A DNA stretch of 64,000 bases from Actinomycetales bacterium (GTDB lineage: Bacteria > Actinomycetota > Actinomycetes > Actinomycetales > Dermatophilaceae). The stretch lies in the NCBI GenBank assembly GCA_016715285.1, contig JADKAO010000003.1:310001-374000 (forward strand). Reading direction: 5' to 3'. The notes beneath the pieces are model-generated. The model searched no databases and was not told where the DNA came from. It saw only the letters and a list, made by a program, of their open reading frames with translations. This document shows, in pieces, positions 11,459 through 20,401 of this stretch; positions within the stretch are counted from its first letter, which is position 1; every line of letters starts with the position of its first letter. A program made the position numbers and the translations under genes.

Positions 11459-12877
11459 GTGGCCGATCGCCTGACTTCGCTCGATACCTCCTTCCTCTAC
11501 ATGGAGGATGTGTCGACTGTCATGCACGTCGGAGCTGTCATGGTGTTCGACCCCCCGGGGCAGCGCATTGACCATGACCGCGTCCTCTGCTTGGTCGGCC
11601 AGCGGATCGCCCACCTTCCTCGCTATCGGCAACGGATCAAATGGGTGCCGGGACATTTGGCTAACCCCATCTGGGTCGATGACGACAACTTTGACCTCGC
11701 CTACCACGTGCGCAGGTCAGCCTTGCCACGGCCTGGCAGCGATGCTCAGTTGGAGGAGTTCGTCGCGCGGATCCAGCCCCGCCCGCTCGACCGTGACCGT
11801 CCCTTGTGGGAGATCTACATCGTCGAGGGCCTGGAACACGGGCGCTTCGCGATCGTCACCAAGACCCACCACGCGTTGGTCGACGGCATCAACGCGCTGG
11901 ACATCGGGCAGGTCCTTGTCAATGACGCCCCAGGGTGGGAGAAGGACGCTCCCGACCTGTGGCGTCCCGAGCGTGCGCCGGGTGACTTTCAGCTCGTCAC
12001 CGAAGCGATCGTCGAGTCCGTCAGGGCACCGGGCCGCATGATCGAGGCCATCCGCGGCGGGATGACCGAGGTCCGGGAAGTCAGCGGCAAGATGCTCTCC
12101 GGGGTCGGTTCGATCGTGTCGACCGTGGCTCGGGGCGCCGCTGCTCCAGCGCCCACATCGCCGCTCAACGCGCCCGTAGGGTCAGCCCGCCGCTTCGTCA
12201 TGGTGGGCACCGATCTGGCCGACTACCGGGAGGTGCGGTCCCGACTTGCCCGAGGCGTCCACGCCGATGATGTCTCCGTCAATGACATCGTCTTGGCGTG
12301 CCTGTCTGGCGCGTTCCGGAGCTGGTTACTGACTCGTGGGGCTCCCGTCCACAGCGCGACAGTGGTGCGAGCCCTCGTGCCCGTGAGCGTGGAAACCGAG
12401 GGCAACACCGGCATCCACGATGTGTCAGCCTGCCTCGTTGACCTTCCTGTCGGGGAGCCCGCGGCATCGATGCGGCTGCACCAGATCGCCTTCCTGATGC
12501 GCCAACAGATCGAGGGCGGCCGAGCGGTGGGTGCCGACCGACTCGCACGCTTTGCCGGCTTCGCGCCGCCGACCCTGCACTCCATGGGTGCTCGCCTAGG
12601 CAGCGCGATGTCGAAGCGCCTGTTCAACGTCATCGTCACTAATGTGCCTGGGCCCCAGAGCCCGCTGTATGCCGGTGACGCCCAGATGCTGTCAACGTAC
12701 CCAGTCATACCGCTCGCCAAGGGTCAGGCACTCGCGGTGGGCGTGACGTCCTACGATGGCGGGGTTTACTACGGCCTCAATGCCGACCGGGATGCCATGC
12801 CGGACGTCGATGTCCTGGGACAGAGCATCGTCGATTCGCTCGCCGAACTCACCGATGGCGCGGACTACTCGCGATGA
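11459..12877 (+). CDS. Wax ester synthase/diacylglycerol acyltransferase (WS/DGAT)
   Basis: 472 residues. The family esterifies diacylglycerol or fatty alcohols with acyl-CoA to make storage lipids. The catalytic HHxxxDG motif is present as THHALVDGIN (about residues 135-144); the N-terminus LTSLDTSFLYMEDVSTVMHVGA and the C-terminal block VTNVPGPQSPLYAGDAQM are typical, the latter matching the conserved NVPGP motif. Full length for the family. The GTG at 11459 is preceded by GAGAGG. The stop overlaps the start of the next gene (ATGA). Confidence 0.92.
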   Translation: MADRLTSLDTSFLYMEDVSTVMHVGAVMVFDPPGQRIDHDRVLCLVGQRIAHLPRYRQRIKWVPGHLANPIWVDDDNFDLAYHVRRSALPRPGSDAQLEEFVARIQPRPLDRDRPLWEIYIVEGLEHGRFAIVTKTHHALVDGINALDIGQVLVNDAPGWEKDAPDLWRPERAPGDFQLVTEAIVESVRAPGRMIEAIRGGMTEVREVSGKMLSGVGSIVSTVARGAAAPAPTSPLNAPVGSARRFVMVGTDLADYREVRSRLARGVHADDVSVNDIVLACLSGAFRSWLLTRGAPVHSATVVRALVPVSVETEGNTGIHDVSACLVDLPVGEPAASMRLHQIAFLMRQQIEGGRAVGADRLARFAGFAPPTLHSMGARLGSAMSKRLFNVIVTNVPGPQSPLYAGDAQMLSTYPVIPLAKGQALAVGVTSYDGGVYYGLNADRDAMPDVDVLGQSIVDSLAELTDGADYSR

Positions 12878-13308
12878 CCATGGTGCGCGTCTATGTCCCA
12901 CTATCAGCGGCATCCGTGGCGGAGTTGTACGCCCTTGGTTCAATGGCCGCCCCTCCGGTGAGCGCTTTTGCAGTCACGCCCCGACTCGTGAACGTGATGC
13001 CGAGCACCGACGAGGAAGAGCGAGAGTATGCCGCCTTCCTTGCCGCCGCGGATGCTGCCTCCGCGCTCGTGGTTGAGGGCGGAAAGCCACGGGCGCGCCG
13101 CGTCGTCGCGGCCGCAGATCTGGCTGCCAGCGTCGTCTCGCCACTTCCCGCCAATGGCAGCCGTCACCTCGCAGCCGTCTCTGTGGCAGTCCCGCTGACC
13201 ACCAAATCGCTCGTGTCGTTTCACCTCGACGAGAGCCCGAGTGCTGACGCCGACCTGCTGTGGTACGACATCACCGAACTTGGTGCCGTGGTGGAGTTGC
13301 TGGGGTAG
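12874..13308 (+). CDS. DUF6912-like conserved protein
   Basis: 144 residues starting MTMVRVYVPLSAASVAELYA. The MRVYVPL start, the central EEEREYAAFLAAADAA helix and the end WYDITELGAVVELL fit a small actinobacterial family (DUF6912) without known function. It overlaps the WS/DGAT gene by 4 bases, so it is probably co-translated with it; no link to lipid metabolism is known. No membrane segment or signal peptide. Confidence 0.65.
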   Translation: MTMVRVYVPLSAASVAELYALGSMAAPPVSAFAVTPRLVNVMPSTDEEEREYAAFLAAADAASALVVEGGKPRARRVVAAADLAASVVSPLPANGSRHLAAVSVAVPLTTKSLVSFHLDESPSADADLLWYDITELGAVVELLG

Positions 13309-13364
13309 CTCGCCGCACACCAGGGTCGCGACAAGGATCGCCTGGAGGCGAGTTCCCCATCCAC

Positions 13365-14400
<1,036 letters not shown>

Positions 14401-14411
14401 GCTGTCGTTAG

Positions 14412-16787
14412 TCATCGATTGATGAGCGGCTGGTCGAGCTCGACACGGTCTAAGCCCGACCTGTAGCCAGCGACGATCGAGTCGCCGATGGCGCGGTAGT
14501 CCACAGTGGATTGCGCCCATACCGAGAACCGGTCGTATTGCGGACCGGTCATCTCGGCGATCGGCAGCGGACGTCCGTGGCTGTCGGTGAAGTCGACTCC
14601 CGGGTGGGCAGCTACCCAGTCGCGAGGGCTTGCGCCGGGGGCGAAAGACGCTTCTGCACTGACGGCATCAGCGGCCAGTCGGCGCAGCAAGTCCTCGACC
14701 TCAGCCCGCTGCTTCCCGCCGATCACCCGCGACGTTTCGGCCGCGTCAGTGCGCAAAGAGGGGAAGATCGTCGCCGGGTCAATCTTCGTGAGTTGGTCCA
14801 CCACGAGGCTCGCGAGCAGGCCAGCCCAGTTGCGTTTGAGCGGCGCCGGCACCTTGATGCTCTCCAGCGCAGCTTTCACAAGCGCCGCCGTCGCAGCCGC
14901 GTCAGCATCAAAGGCGCGCGCTCGGTCGATCAGACCCCGGCTCGTGGCTGCCGTTGCGAATCCCACGAGTTCGCCGATCCCTCTGGCGGCAGCTTCTGCT
15001 GACCGGGCATCTCCCGACCGAAGTGCGCCTGTGAAGGAGTCAGCCTGAAGGTTGATCGTAGACGTGATGACTTCAGCCAAATACCCGCGGCCGACCGCCT
15101 CATACTGGACACCCCGGCCGTCAGAGCCGAGCACCCCAAAGACAGCTCGCTGGCTGGCGAGATGAGGCAAGGTGAATGAGGTCCGGCCGTCCACCGTGAC
15201 CAACCGCGTCGCCCCGACGTCCTCCCCATCAGTCGCCAGACCAGGTCGCGGAGCCGCGGTGAGGGTACGCACGAGCACATCGGGGTGGGCGACTAAAGCC
15301 CGGCTCAGCGATGGGCGGAATTCAGCCAGATAGGCATCGACTGCCCGGCGGCTATCGGGTGTCGAGGCAAGTGTTGCCGCAGCGATTGACGTCACGAACT
15401 CGCCAGTGGTCCGCACCGCTGCATCCTCGGAGAGGTCAATGACGTCAGCCATCAGCTGATCCAATGCACGGGCACACGGCACGAGCGACGCCGGGTCGAC
15501 CGCAACCTGGATTCGGCGCTCCACGAGGTAGCTCAGCAGGGTCGAGTGCCCGTCGACCTCCCGCAGCAGCACGCGCCAGGCCTCACCTGGGTCGCGATAT
15601 AGCTCGGTCGTGACGAGCAAAAACGGATCGCTGCCCGAGAACGCCGACCACACCTGTCCGCCAGCTTCCGCCGTCACCCCGCCGCGGGCAAGAGCGACGA
15701 GCACGTCCGGCGGCAGGGGACGTTCGGACTCCGATTGGCTCTTCGAGAAGAGCAGCGCGTGCACTTGCACCCTCGTGATCGGGTATGCCGTGACGCCATC
15801 GCTCGTGCCAGTCGGGTTCCGCATCGACTCCATCCACGCAGCGTTGAAGTCTTGTGCCTGGCTCGCCCAGCGCGGGTCGTCTCCCCATGACCGCTGGTCC
15901 ACGGCCACACGCAACCCGAGCCCCAGCGTCGCCAACGCTTCGTCAGCACGCAATCGCGCGATGTGGTCACCCGGGGGGACTCGAGCCAGCCTCGTCGTGA
16001 GCGCCGTGATGCCATCCATGCCGAGCGCCGAGACCAAGGCGGCCGCGACCGCCGGGTTGCTCGTGTCGAGGGTCAGCAGCCCGTCAACGTCAGCGGTGCT
16101 CCACTCGGACCACGGCGGCCGACCCGAGAGCGCGGCAGCCACCTGTGCCGCCGCCTTCGGCTCCAGTAGGTAATGCAAGGCCATCGGGAGGCTTCTTGCC
16201 AAGGAATCGCCCCAGCTCGGCGCAGGCGCCGCGCCGGTGGGCACGCCGGGCATCAGGGGAGTGGAACGGCAGGCACGCAGCGCGGCAGCAGCCGCTTCTC
16301 CGTCCTCGGCAAGGCAACGCATCTCCGCGGTATGCCGTGCCACCAGCTCGCGCTGGGCGTGAGTCCAGTCGGCGTCGAGCTCAGCCCGAGTGACGGACGA
16401 ACCAGGGTCACCAAGACCGGTGACATCGGCGGCAGCCAAGGCCACCAGTCGCCGATGTCGCTGCGCCGACACCTCCCATTGGTGCCGGAGACCTGCGATC
16501 ACGGTCGTGGTCCGATCGAGGGTGGCGGCATAGGTGTTGAGCACACTCACCGCCGCCTCCAGCGCGGCCGCGAGGCCCCGGCTGGCTGCCCCCGCCCTCG
16601 TGAGTTCCTGGTCAGCAGCCGTCGCGGCAATGCCCGACCAGGTGGTGGACAAGTCCCGCGCCTGCCCACCGCGAGCCAACGTGGTGTCGGTGAGGCGCTC
16701 CGCGACTACCCGGAGGGTCGCCACGAGCCCAAAGACGGCGGCGGGGCGGCCCGCCGGCAGCGGCAACGCCGAATCAACCGCCGTCAT
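14412..16787 (-). CDS. Large protein with N-terminal WXG-like domain and DUF6571-like region
   Basis: 791 residues, ATG 16787 with AGGAG 5 bases upstream. The first about 120 residues form two predicted helices around LSTTWSGIAATAADQELTRA, where WSG fits the WXG turn of type VII secretion substrates. The remainder (about 200-790) is helical and resembles the DUF6571 family, including ITRVQVHALLFSKSQSES, WMESMRNPTGTSDG and GDPFLLVTTELYRD-like stretches. No toxin or enzyme motif is recognised. The gene lies 81 bases downstream of the small WXG-like gene, suggesting a two-gene unit exported as a pair. Secretion is inferred from family resemblance only. Confidence 0.65.
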   Translation of the reverse strand: MTAVDSALPLPAGRPAAVFGLVATLRVVAERLTDTTLARGGQARDLSTTWSGIAATAADQELTRAGAASRGLAAALEAAVSVLNTYAATLDRTTTVIAGLRHQWEVSAQRHRRLVALAAADVTGLGDPGSSVTRAELDADWTHAQRELVARHTAEMRCLAEDGEAAAAALRACRSTPLMPGVPTGAAPAPSWGDSLARSLPMALHYLLEPKAAAQVAAALSGRPPWSEWSTADVDGLLTLDTSNPAVAAALVSALGMDGITALTTRLARVPPGDHIARLRADEALATLGLGLRVAVDQRSWGDDPRWASQAQDFNAAWMESMRNPTGTSDGVTAYPITRVQVHALLFSKSQSESERPLPPDVLVALARGGVTAEAGGQVWSAFSGSDPFLLVTTELYRDPGEAWRVLLREVDGHSTLLSYLVERRIQVAVDPASLVPCARALDQLMADVIDLSEDAAVRTTGEFVTSIAAATLASTPDSRRAVDAYLAEFRPSLSRALVAHPDVLVRTLTAAPRPGLATDGEDVGATRLVTVDGRTSFTLPHLASQRAVFGVLGSDGRGVQYEAVGRGYLAEVITSTINLQADSFTGALRSGDARSAEAAARGIGELVGFATAATSRGLIDRARAFDADAAATAALVKAALESIKVPAPLKRNWAGLLASLVVDQLTKIDPATIFPSLRTDAAETSRVIGGKQRAEVEDLLRRLAADAVSAEASFAPGASPRDWVAAHPGVDFTDSHGRPLPIAEMTGPQYDRFSVWAQSTVDYRAIGDSIVAGYRSGLDRVELDQPLINR

Positions 16788-16868
16788 GGATGCTCCTACA
16801 ACTCACGATGGTCCCTGTGCCCGGTGACAATCCACGCACACCCAATACGTGCCAAGCCGCCATCACGC

Positions 16869-17153
16869 CTACGCCCCCCGCACTGCGAGACGGGCTCGTT
16901 CGTCTGCTCCCGTGTATGCCGCCGCCGCCTCGGTCACCCCGTCGCGAAGGACGTCAGCAGCGCCGGCAAGGAGCACGAGGCATTGCCGCCCGTCCGTGAC
17001 GAGGGCCGACACCTCGGCGCTCAATGCTGGCGGATCTAGCGGCCCTCCGGATAGTTGGCCAACCAGAGTCGCCAGCGCCGACAGGCTCTCAGCGTCGGCC
17101 GCAAGGGACCCAGCAGCGGCGCGGCAGGCCTCGGGGTCGACTCGTAGCTCCAT
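16869..17153 (-). CDS. Small WXG100/EspC-like type VII secretion partner
   Basis: 94 residues, all predicted helix, no Cys-rich or membrane part. The C-terminal third reads VTEAAAAYTGADERARLA and contains Y-T-G-A-D, which fits the YxxxD/E export signal of type VII substrates. Size and helical pattern fit EspC/WXG100-like proteins, which usually pair with a larger WXG or PPE-like partner; the larger gene follows directly downstream. No canonical WXG tripeptide is seen in this small protein. No secretion ATPase (EccC) is in the window. Confidence 0.6.
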   Translation of the reverse strand: MELRVDPEACRAAAGSLAADAESLSALATLVGQLSGGPLDPPALSAEVSALVTDGRQCLVLLAGAADVLRDGVTEAAAAYTGADERARLAVRGA

Positions 17154-17344
17154 GACCGCACCGTAAAACGGATTCGCAACCCACCCGGGGCGTTATCCAC
17201 AGACCCGGTGTCGCGCGAGATGACAGTTACTGGGCAGACTCGAGGGGCACGGTTTCGGACCAACTGCGTCATCCCGCACCGAATGAAGGGGCAGCAAAGC
17301 AGGGTTCAGCGCGCCCGAAGCCTGCTTCTCTGCCCTTTCAACGG

Positions 17345-19096
17345 TCAGGCAGATGGAACGCGGGCCCAGACGGCGGTGTCGGTGGGCACGACCCTGAGCT
17401 GGCCGCGAGCATCCGCCACCTCAACATCGCCCTCACCAGCCTCACCGACGACACCGGGCTCACTCACCTCACCGGCCCCACCGGACTCACCGACCTCACC
17501 AAGGTCAGACCTCACCAACACCGTCGCATCATCCTCAAGAACAACAGGTGTAGACCCGAGGTTGACCACCACGAGCAGGTCACCATTGCGGAAGGCGACG
17601 ACGTCGTCCCCAAGGTCAACCCATGTCAACGTGCCCTGCCCCAGCGCATATTCACGCCGAAGCCGCAGAACCGATCGATAGAGCTCAAGAGTCGAGCCGC
17701 CGACCGCGGACTGGGCGGACACGGCATACTCCCGCCAATGCGGGGGCTGGGGGAGCCACGTCGCCCCGGAAGGTGAGAACCCGTATGCCGGCGCGTCGCC
17801 GTCCCACGGGATCGGCACGCGGCAGCCATCCCGGCCGATTGCCTCCCCGCCGGTGCGGATGAACGCGGGGTCCTGCCGTACCTCGGCAGGAAGCGTGGTG
17901 TGCTCGGGGAGGCCCAATTCCTCGCCCTGATAGAGGTATGCCGCCCCCGGTAGAGCGAGCATCAGCATCGTGGCCGCCCGCGCGCGGCGGAGCCCCAACG
18001 CCACATCGGGCTGCGGGTCATCGGGTCCGACCCCATGTGGCCGCGGCTGGTCTTGGCGCAACCCCAAGCGGCTCGCGTGCCGCACGACGTCGTGGTTGGA
18101 CAGCACCCACGTGCACGAAGCCCCGACCGGCGCCATCGCGGCCATGTCGTGCTCGATGTCGGCGCGCAACGCCTTTGCGTCCCAAGCAGATTGGAGGAAG
18201 TCGAAGGCAAAGGCCTGGTGCATCTCGTCATCGCGGAGATACCGAGCCATCCGCTCTGGCGGCCAGACCCACGCCTCGGCGCACAGGATGCGGGCCGGGT
18301 CTCCGTAGGAGTCGACGAGTGCGCGCCATTCGGCGTAGATCTCGTGGACCTCGTCCTGATCCCAGTAGGGGGAGACATTGGTGGGGACGAGTTCGCCACC
18401 GTCACCGATGCCACCGAGGACGTGCTGGACGCCAGGGTGGTCGGGCAGCCCAGCTGCCTTAACGAGCCCGTGGGCGACGTCGACCCGGAAGCCGGCGACG
18501 CCGCGGTCGAGCCAGAACTGCAACACGGATTCGAACTCAGCCCGAACCTCGGGGTTGGTCCAATCAAAGTCTGGCTGGCTCGAATCAAACAGGTGGAGGT
18601 ACCACTGGCCGGGCGTCCCGTCGGACTCGGTCACGCGGGTCCACGCCGGCCCGCCAAAGACCGACTGCCAGTTGTTCGGCGCCTCGGCACCATCGACCCC
18701 GCGGCCATCGCGGAAGAGGTAGCGCGCCCGCTCGGGTGAGCCGGGCGCGGCAGCCAACGCAGCCCGGAACCACACGTGTGCGCTCGACGAGTGGTTGGGC
18801 ACGAGGTCAAAGATCACTCGCAACCCAAGCTCGCGGGCCCGAGCGAGCAGAGCATCGGCGTCGGCGAGAGTCCCAAAGAGCGGGTCGACATCGCGGTAAT
18901 CGGCGACGTCATACCCCGCATCGGCCTGCGGCGAGGGGTAAAACGGCGACAACCACACGCCGTCCACACCAAGGTCGCGGAGGTATCCCAGCCGAGACGT
19001 GATGCCAGGCAGGTCCCCGATGCCGTCGCCGTCGGAGTCGGCAAAGGACCGTGGATAGACCTGGTAGATGACTTCGTGCCGCCACCAGTCGGTCAT
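17345..19096 (-). CDS. Glycoside hydrolase family 13 alpha-glucosidase
   Basis: 583 residues. The enzyme hydrolyses or transfers alpha-glucosyl units from maltose, trehalose or isomaltose-like sugars. Conserved GH13 regions are clear: DLVPNHSS (region I), GFRVDVAHGL (II, nucleophile Asp), ILCAEAWVW (III, acid/base Glu) and LSNHDVVRH (IV). The start WWRHEVIYQVYPRSFADSDG and the DGIGDLPGI loop are those of oligo-1,6-glucosidase/AglA-type enzymes. The C-terminal beta domain carries an unusual Gly-Glu-rich insert (about 17408-17505). It overlaps glbO by 4 bases, matching the glbO-aglA order of mycobacteria. Confidence 0.92.
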   Translation of the reverse strand: MTDWWRHEVIYQVYPRSFADSDGDGIGDLPGITSRLGYLRDLGVDGVWLSPFYPSPQADAGYDVADYRDVDPLFGTLADADALLARARELGLRVIFDLVPNHSSSAHVWFRAALAAAPGSPERARYLFRDGRGVDGAEAPNNWQSVFGGPAWTRVTESDGTPGQWYLHLFDSSQPDFDWTNPEVRAEFESVLQFWLDRGVAGFRVDVAHGLVKAAGLPDHPGVQHVLGGIGDGGELVPTNVSPYWDQDEVHEIYAEWRALVDSYGDPARILCAEAWVWPPERMARYLRDDEMHQAFAFDFLQSAWDAKALRADIEHDMAAMAPVGASCTWVLSNHDVVRHASRLGLRQDQPRPHGVGPDDPQPDVALGLRRARAATMLMLALPGAAYLYQGEELGLPEHTTLPAEVRQDPAFIRTGGEAIGRDGCRVPIPWDGDAPAYGFSPSGATWLPQPPHWREYAVSAQSAVGGSTLELYRSVLRLRREYALGQGTLTWVDLGDDVVAFRNGDLLVVVNLGSTPVVLEDDATVLVRSDLGEVGESGGAGEVSEPGVVGEAGEGDVEVADARGQLRVVPTDTAVWARVPSA

Positions 19097-19509
19097 GCAG
19101 GGTCCTCCATTGGCTTCGGCGCGGGGGGTTCGTCGGTCGGGTCGTCGGCATTCACGAGCATGTATGCCGCCCGCACGAGGTAATCAACGAGCGCGGTCTC
19201 GTGGTCGCGAGACAACCCCAGAGTGGCAACCCCGGCGAGCATGTGCCGGAGCCAGCGATCGCGTTGCAGGGGCGTCACGGCATACGGCATATGCCGCATG
19301 CGCAGGCGAGGGTGACCGCGCTGTTCGGAGTACGTGTTCGGGCCGCCGAAGTACTGCTCGAGGAACATGCGCAGACGCACCTCGGCGGGCCCGAGGTCCT
19401 CCTCCGGATAGAGCGCGCGCAACTCAGGGTCGTCAGCGACGCCGCGATAGAACTCTCGAACCAGTTGCTCAAAGACGGGAGCGCCGCCGACCTCGTCGTA
19501 GAAACTCAC
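19093..19509 (-). CDS. glbO: Group II truncated haemoglobin
   Basis: 138 residues. Truncated haemoglobins of group II bind O2 and may detoxify NO or peroxides. The start FYDEVGGAPVFEQLVREFYRG, the block YPEEDLGPAEVRLRMFLEQY with GGPNTYSEQRGHPRLRMRH (proximal His in RMRHMPYAV) and the W in RDRWLRHML match GlbO. The last 15 residues are a Pro-rich tail. It lies 4 bases after mscS and overlaps the GH13 gene; the same neighbours (glbO, alpha-glucosidase, pepN) occur together in mycobacteria. Confidence 0.95.
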   Translation of the reverse strand: MSFYDEVGGAPVFEQLVREFYRGVADDPELRALYPEEDLGPAEVRLRMFLEQYFGGPNTYSEQRGHPRLRMRHMPYAVTPLQRDRWLRHMLAGVATLGLSRDHETALVDYLVRAAYMLVNADDPTDEPPAPKPMEDPA

Positions 19510-19513
19510 CGGT

Positions 19514-20398
19514 CTATCGTCTCCCGCCGGGCCATGGGGCGACCGAGGGCGCCGTGATCTGGACCTCCGCTTGGTCGAGCGCCGCCTTGATCCGGTCTCG
19601 GATCACCCTTTGCACCTCGAGGTTGGCGGTCGGGATGCACTTGGCACTCACGCGGAGGGTCAACGCGCCGAGTGACATGGATTCGGTTGTCACAGTGGGT
19701 GTTTCGAGCACTCGATCATCGACGGTGGCCAGGTCTGCGACCGCTTCCTGCAGGACACGCGTGGCCTTGGCGCTGTCTTCGACCAGGGCAATCGGGACCT
19801 CGACGACGGCGGTCGACCAGCCTTGCGATTGATTGCCGATTCGGACGATCTCCCCATTGCGGATGTACCACACGACTCCCGATCGGTCCCGAATCCGGGT
19901 GACCCGCAAGGTGACATCCTGGACGGTGCCAACGACGTCACCGGTGTCAATCAGGTCACCCACGCCGTACTGGTCCTCGACGATCATGAAGATGCCGGAC
20001 AAGAAGTCCTTGACCAGGCTCTGCGCGCCAAAACCCAACGCAACACCGCCAACGCCAGCAGACGCGAGCAACGGGCCGAGCGGGATGTTGAGCACCGCCA
20101 TGATCGTGAGCAGGGCGATCGATGACACCGCGATGGTGACAATGCTTCGCAACACCGCACCCAGGGTTTGGGTCCGTTGGACGTAGCGCTCGTGGGCCAG
20201 TCCGCTCGCCGACGCCAGCAAGGTGCCGGCCCGGCCAGGCAGCAGCACCGTCCGCTCGGCGTGCCGCGCGCTCGCGGTTTTGACGACACGGTTGATCGCG
20301 CGGTGCAACAGCCACCGCACGATCACGGCCCCGACGAAGATCCCGAGGATCGTCAGTGGTGGCCCGATGAATTGATCGACCGCTTCGTACCAGTCCAT
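19514..20398 (-). CDS. MscS-family mechanosensitive channel
   Basis: 294 residues. Two or three membrane helices (about residues 10-30, 85-110 and 118-140) precede the pore-lining helix with the Gly/Ala-rich GPLLASAGVGGVALGFGAQ and SLVKDFLSGIFMIVEDQY, the signature of MscS. A beta domain (DVVGTVQDVTLRVTRIRD, GEIVRIGNQSQ) and an alpha/beta C-terminus follow. The channel releases solutes on hypo-osmotic shock. Only 3 bases separate it from the pepN stop and 4 from glbO, so it is part of the same operon. Confidence 0.93.
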   Translation of the reverse strand: MDWYEAVDQFIGPPLTILGIFVGAVIVRWLLHRAINRVVKTASARHAERTVLLPGRAGTLLASASGLAHERYVQRTQTLGAVLRSIVTIAVSSIALLTIMAVLNIPLGPLLASAGVGGVALGFGAQSLVKDFLSGIFMIVEDQYGVGDLIDTGDVVGTVQDVTLRVTRIRDRSGVVWYIRNGEIVRIGNQSQGWSTAVVEVPIALVEDSAKATRVLQEAVADLATVDDRVLETPTVTTESMSLGALTLRVSAKCIPTANLEVQRVIRDRIKAALDQAEVQITAPSVAPWPGGRR

Positions 20399-20401
20399 GA
20401 C

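Noticed and set aside
14412..17153. A complete type VII secretion system
   Set aside because: Only substrate-like genes are present; no EccB, EccC, EccD or mycosin gene.
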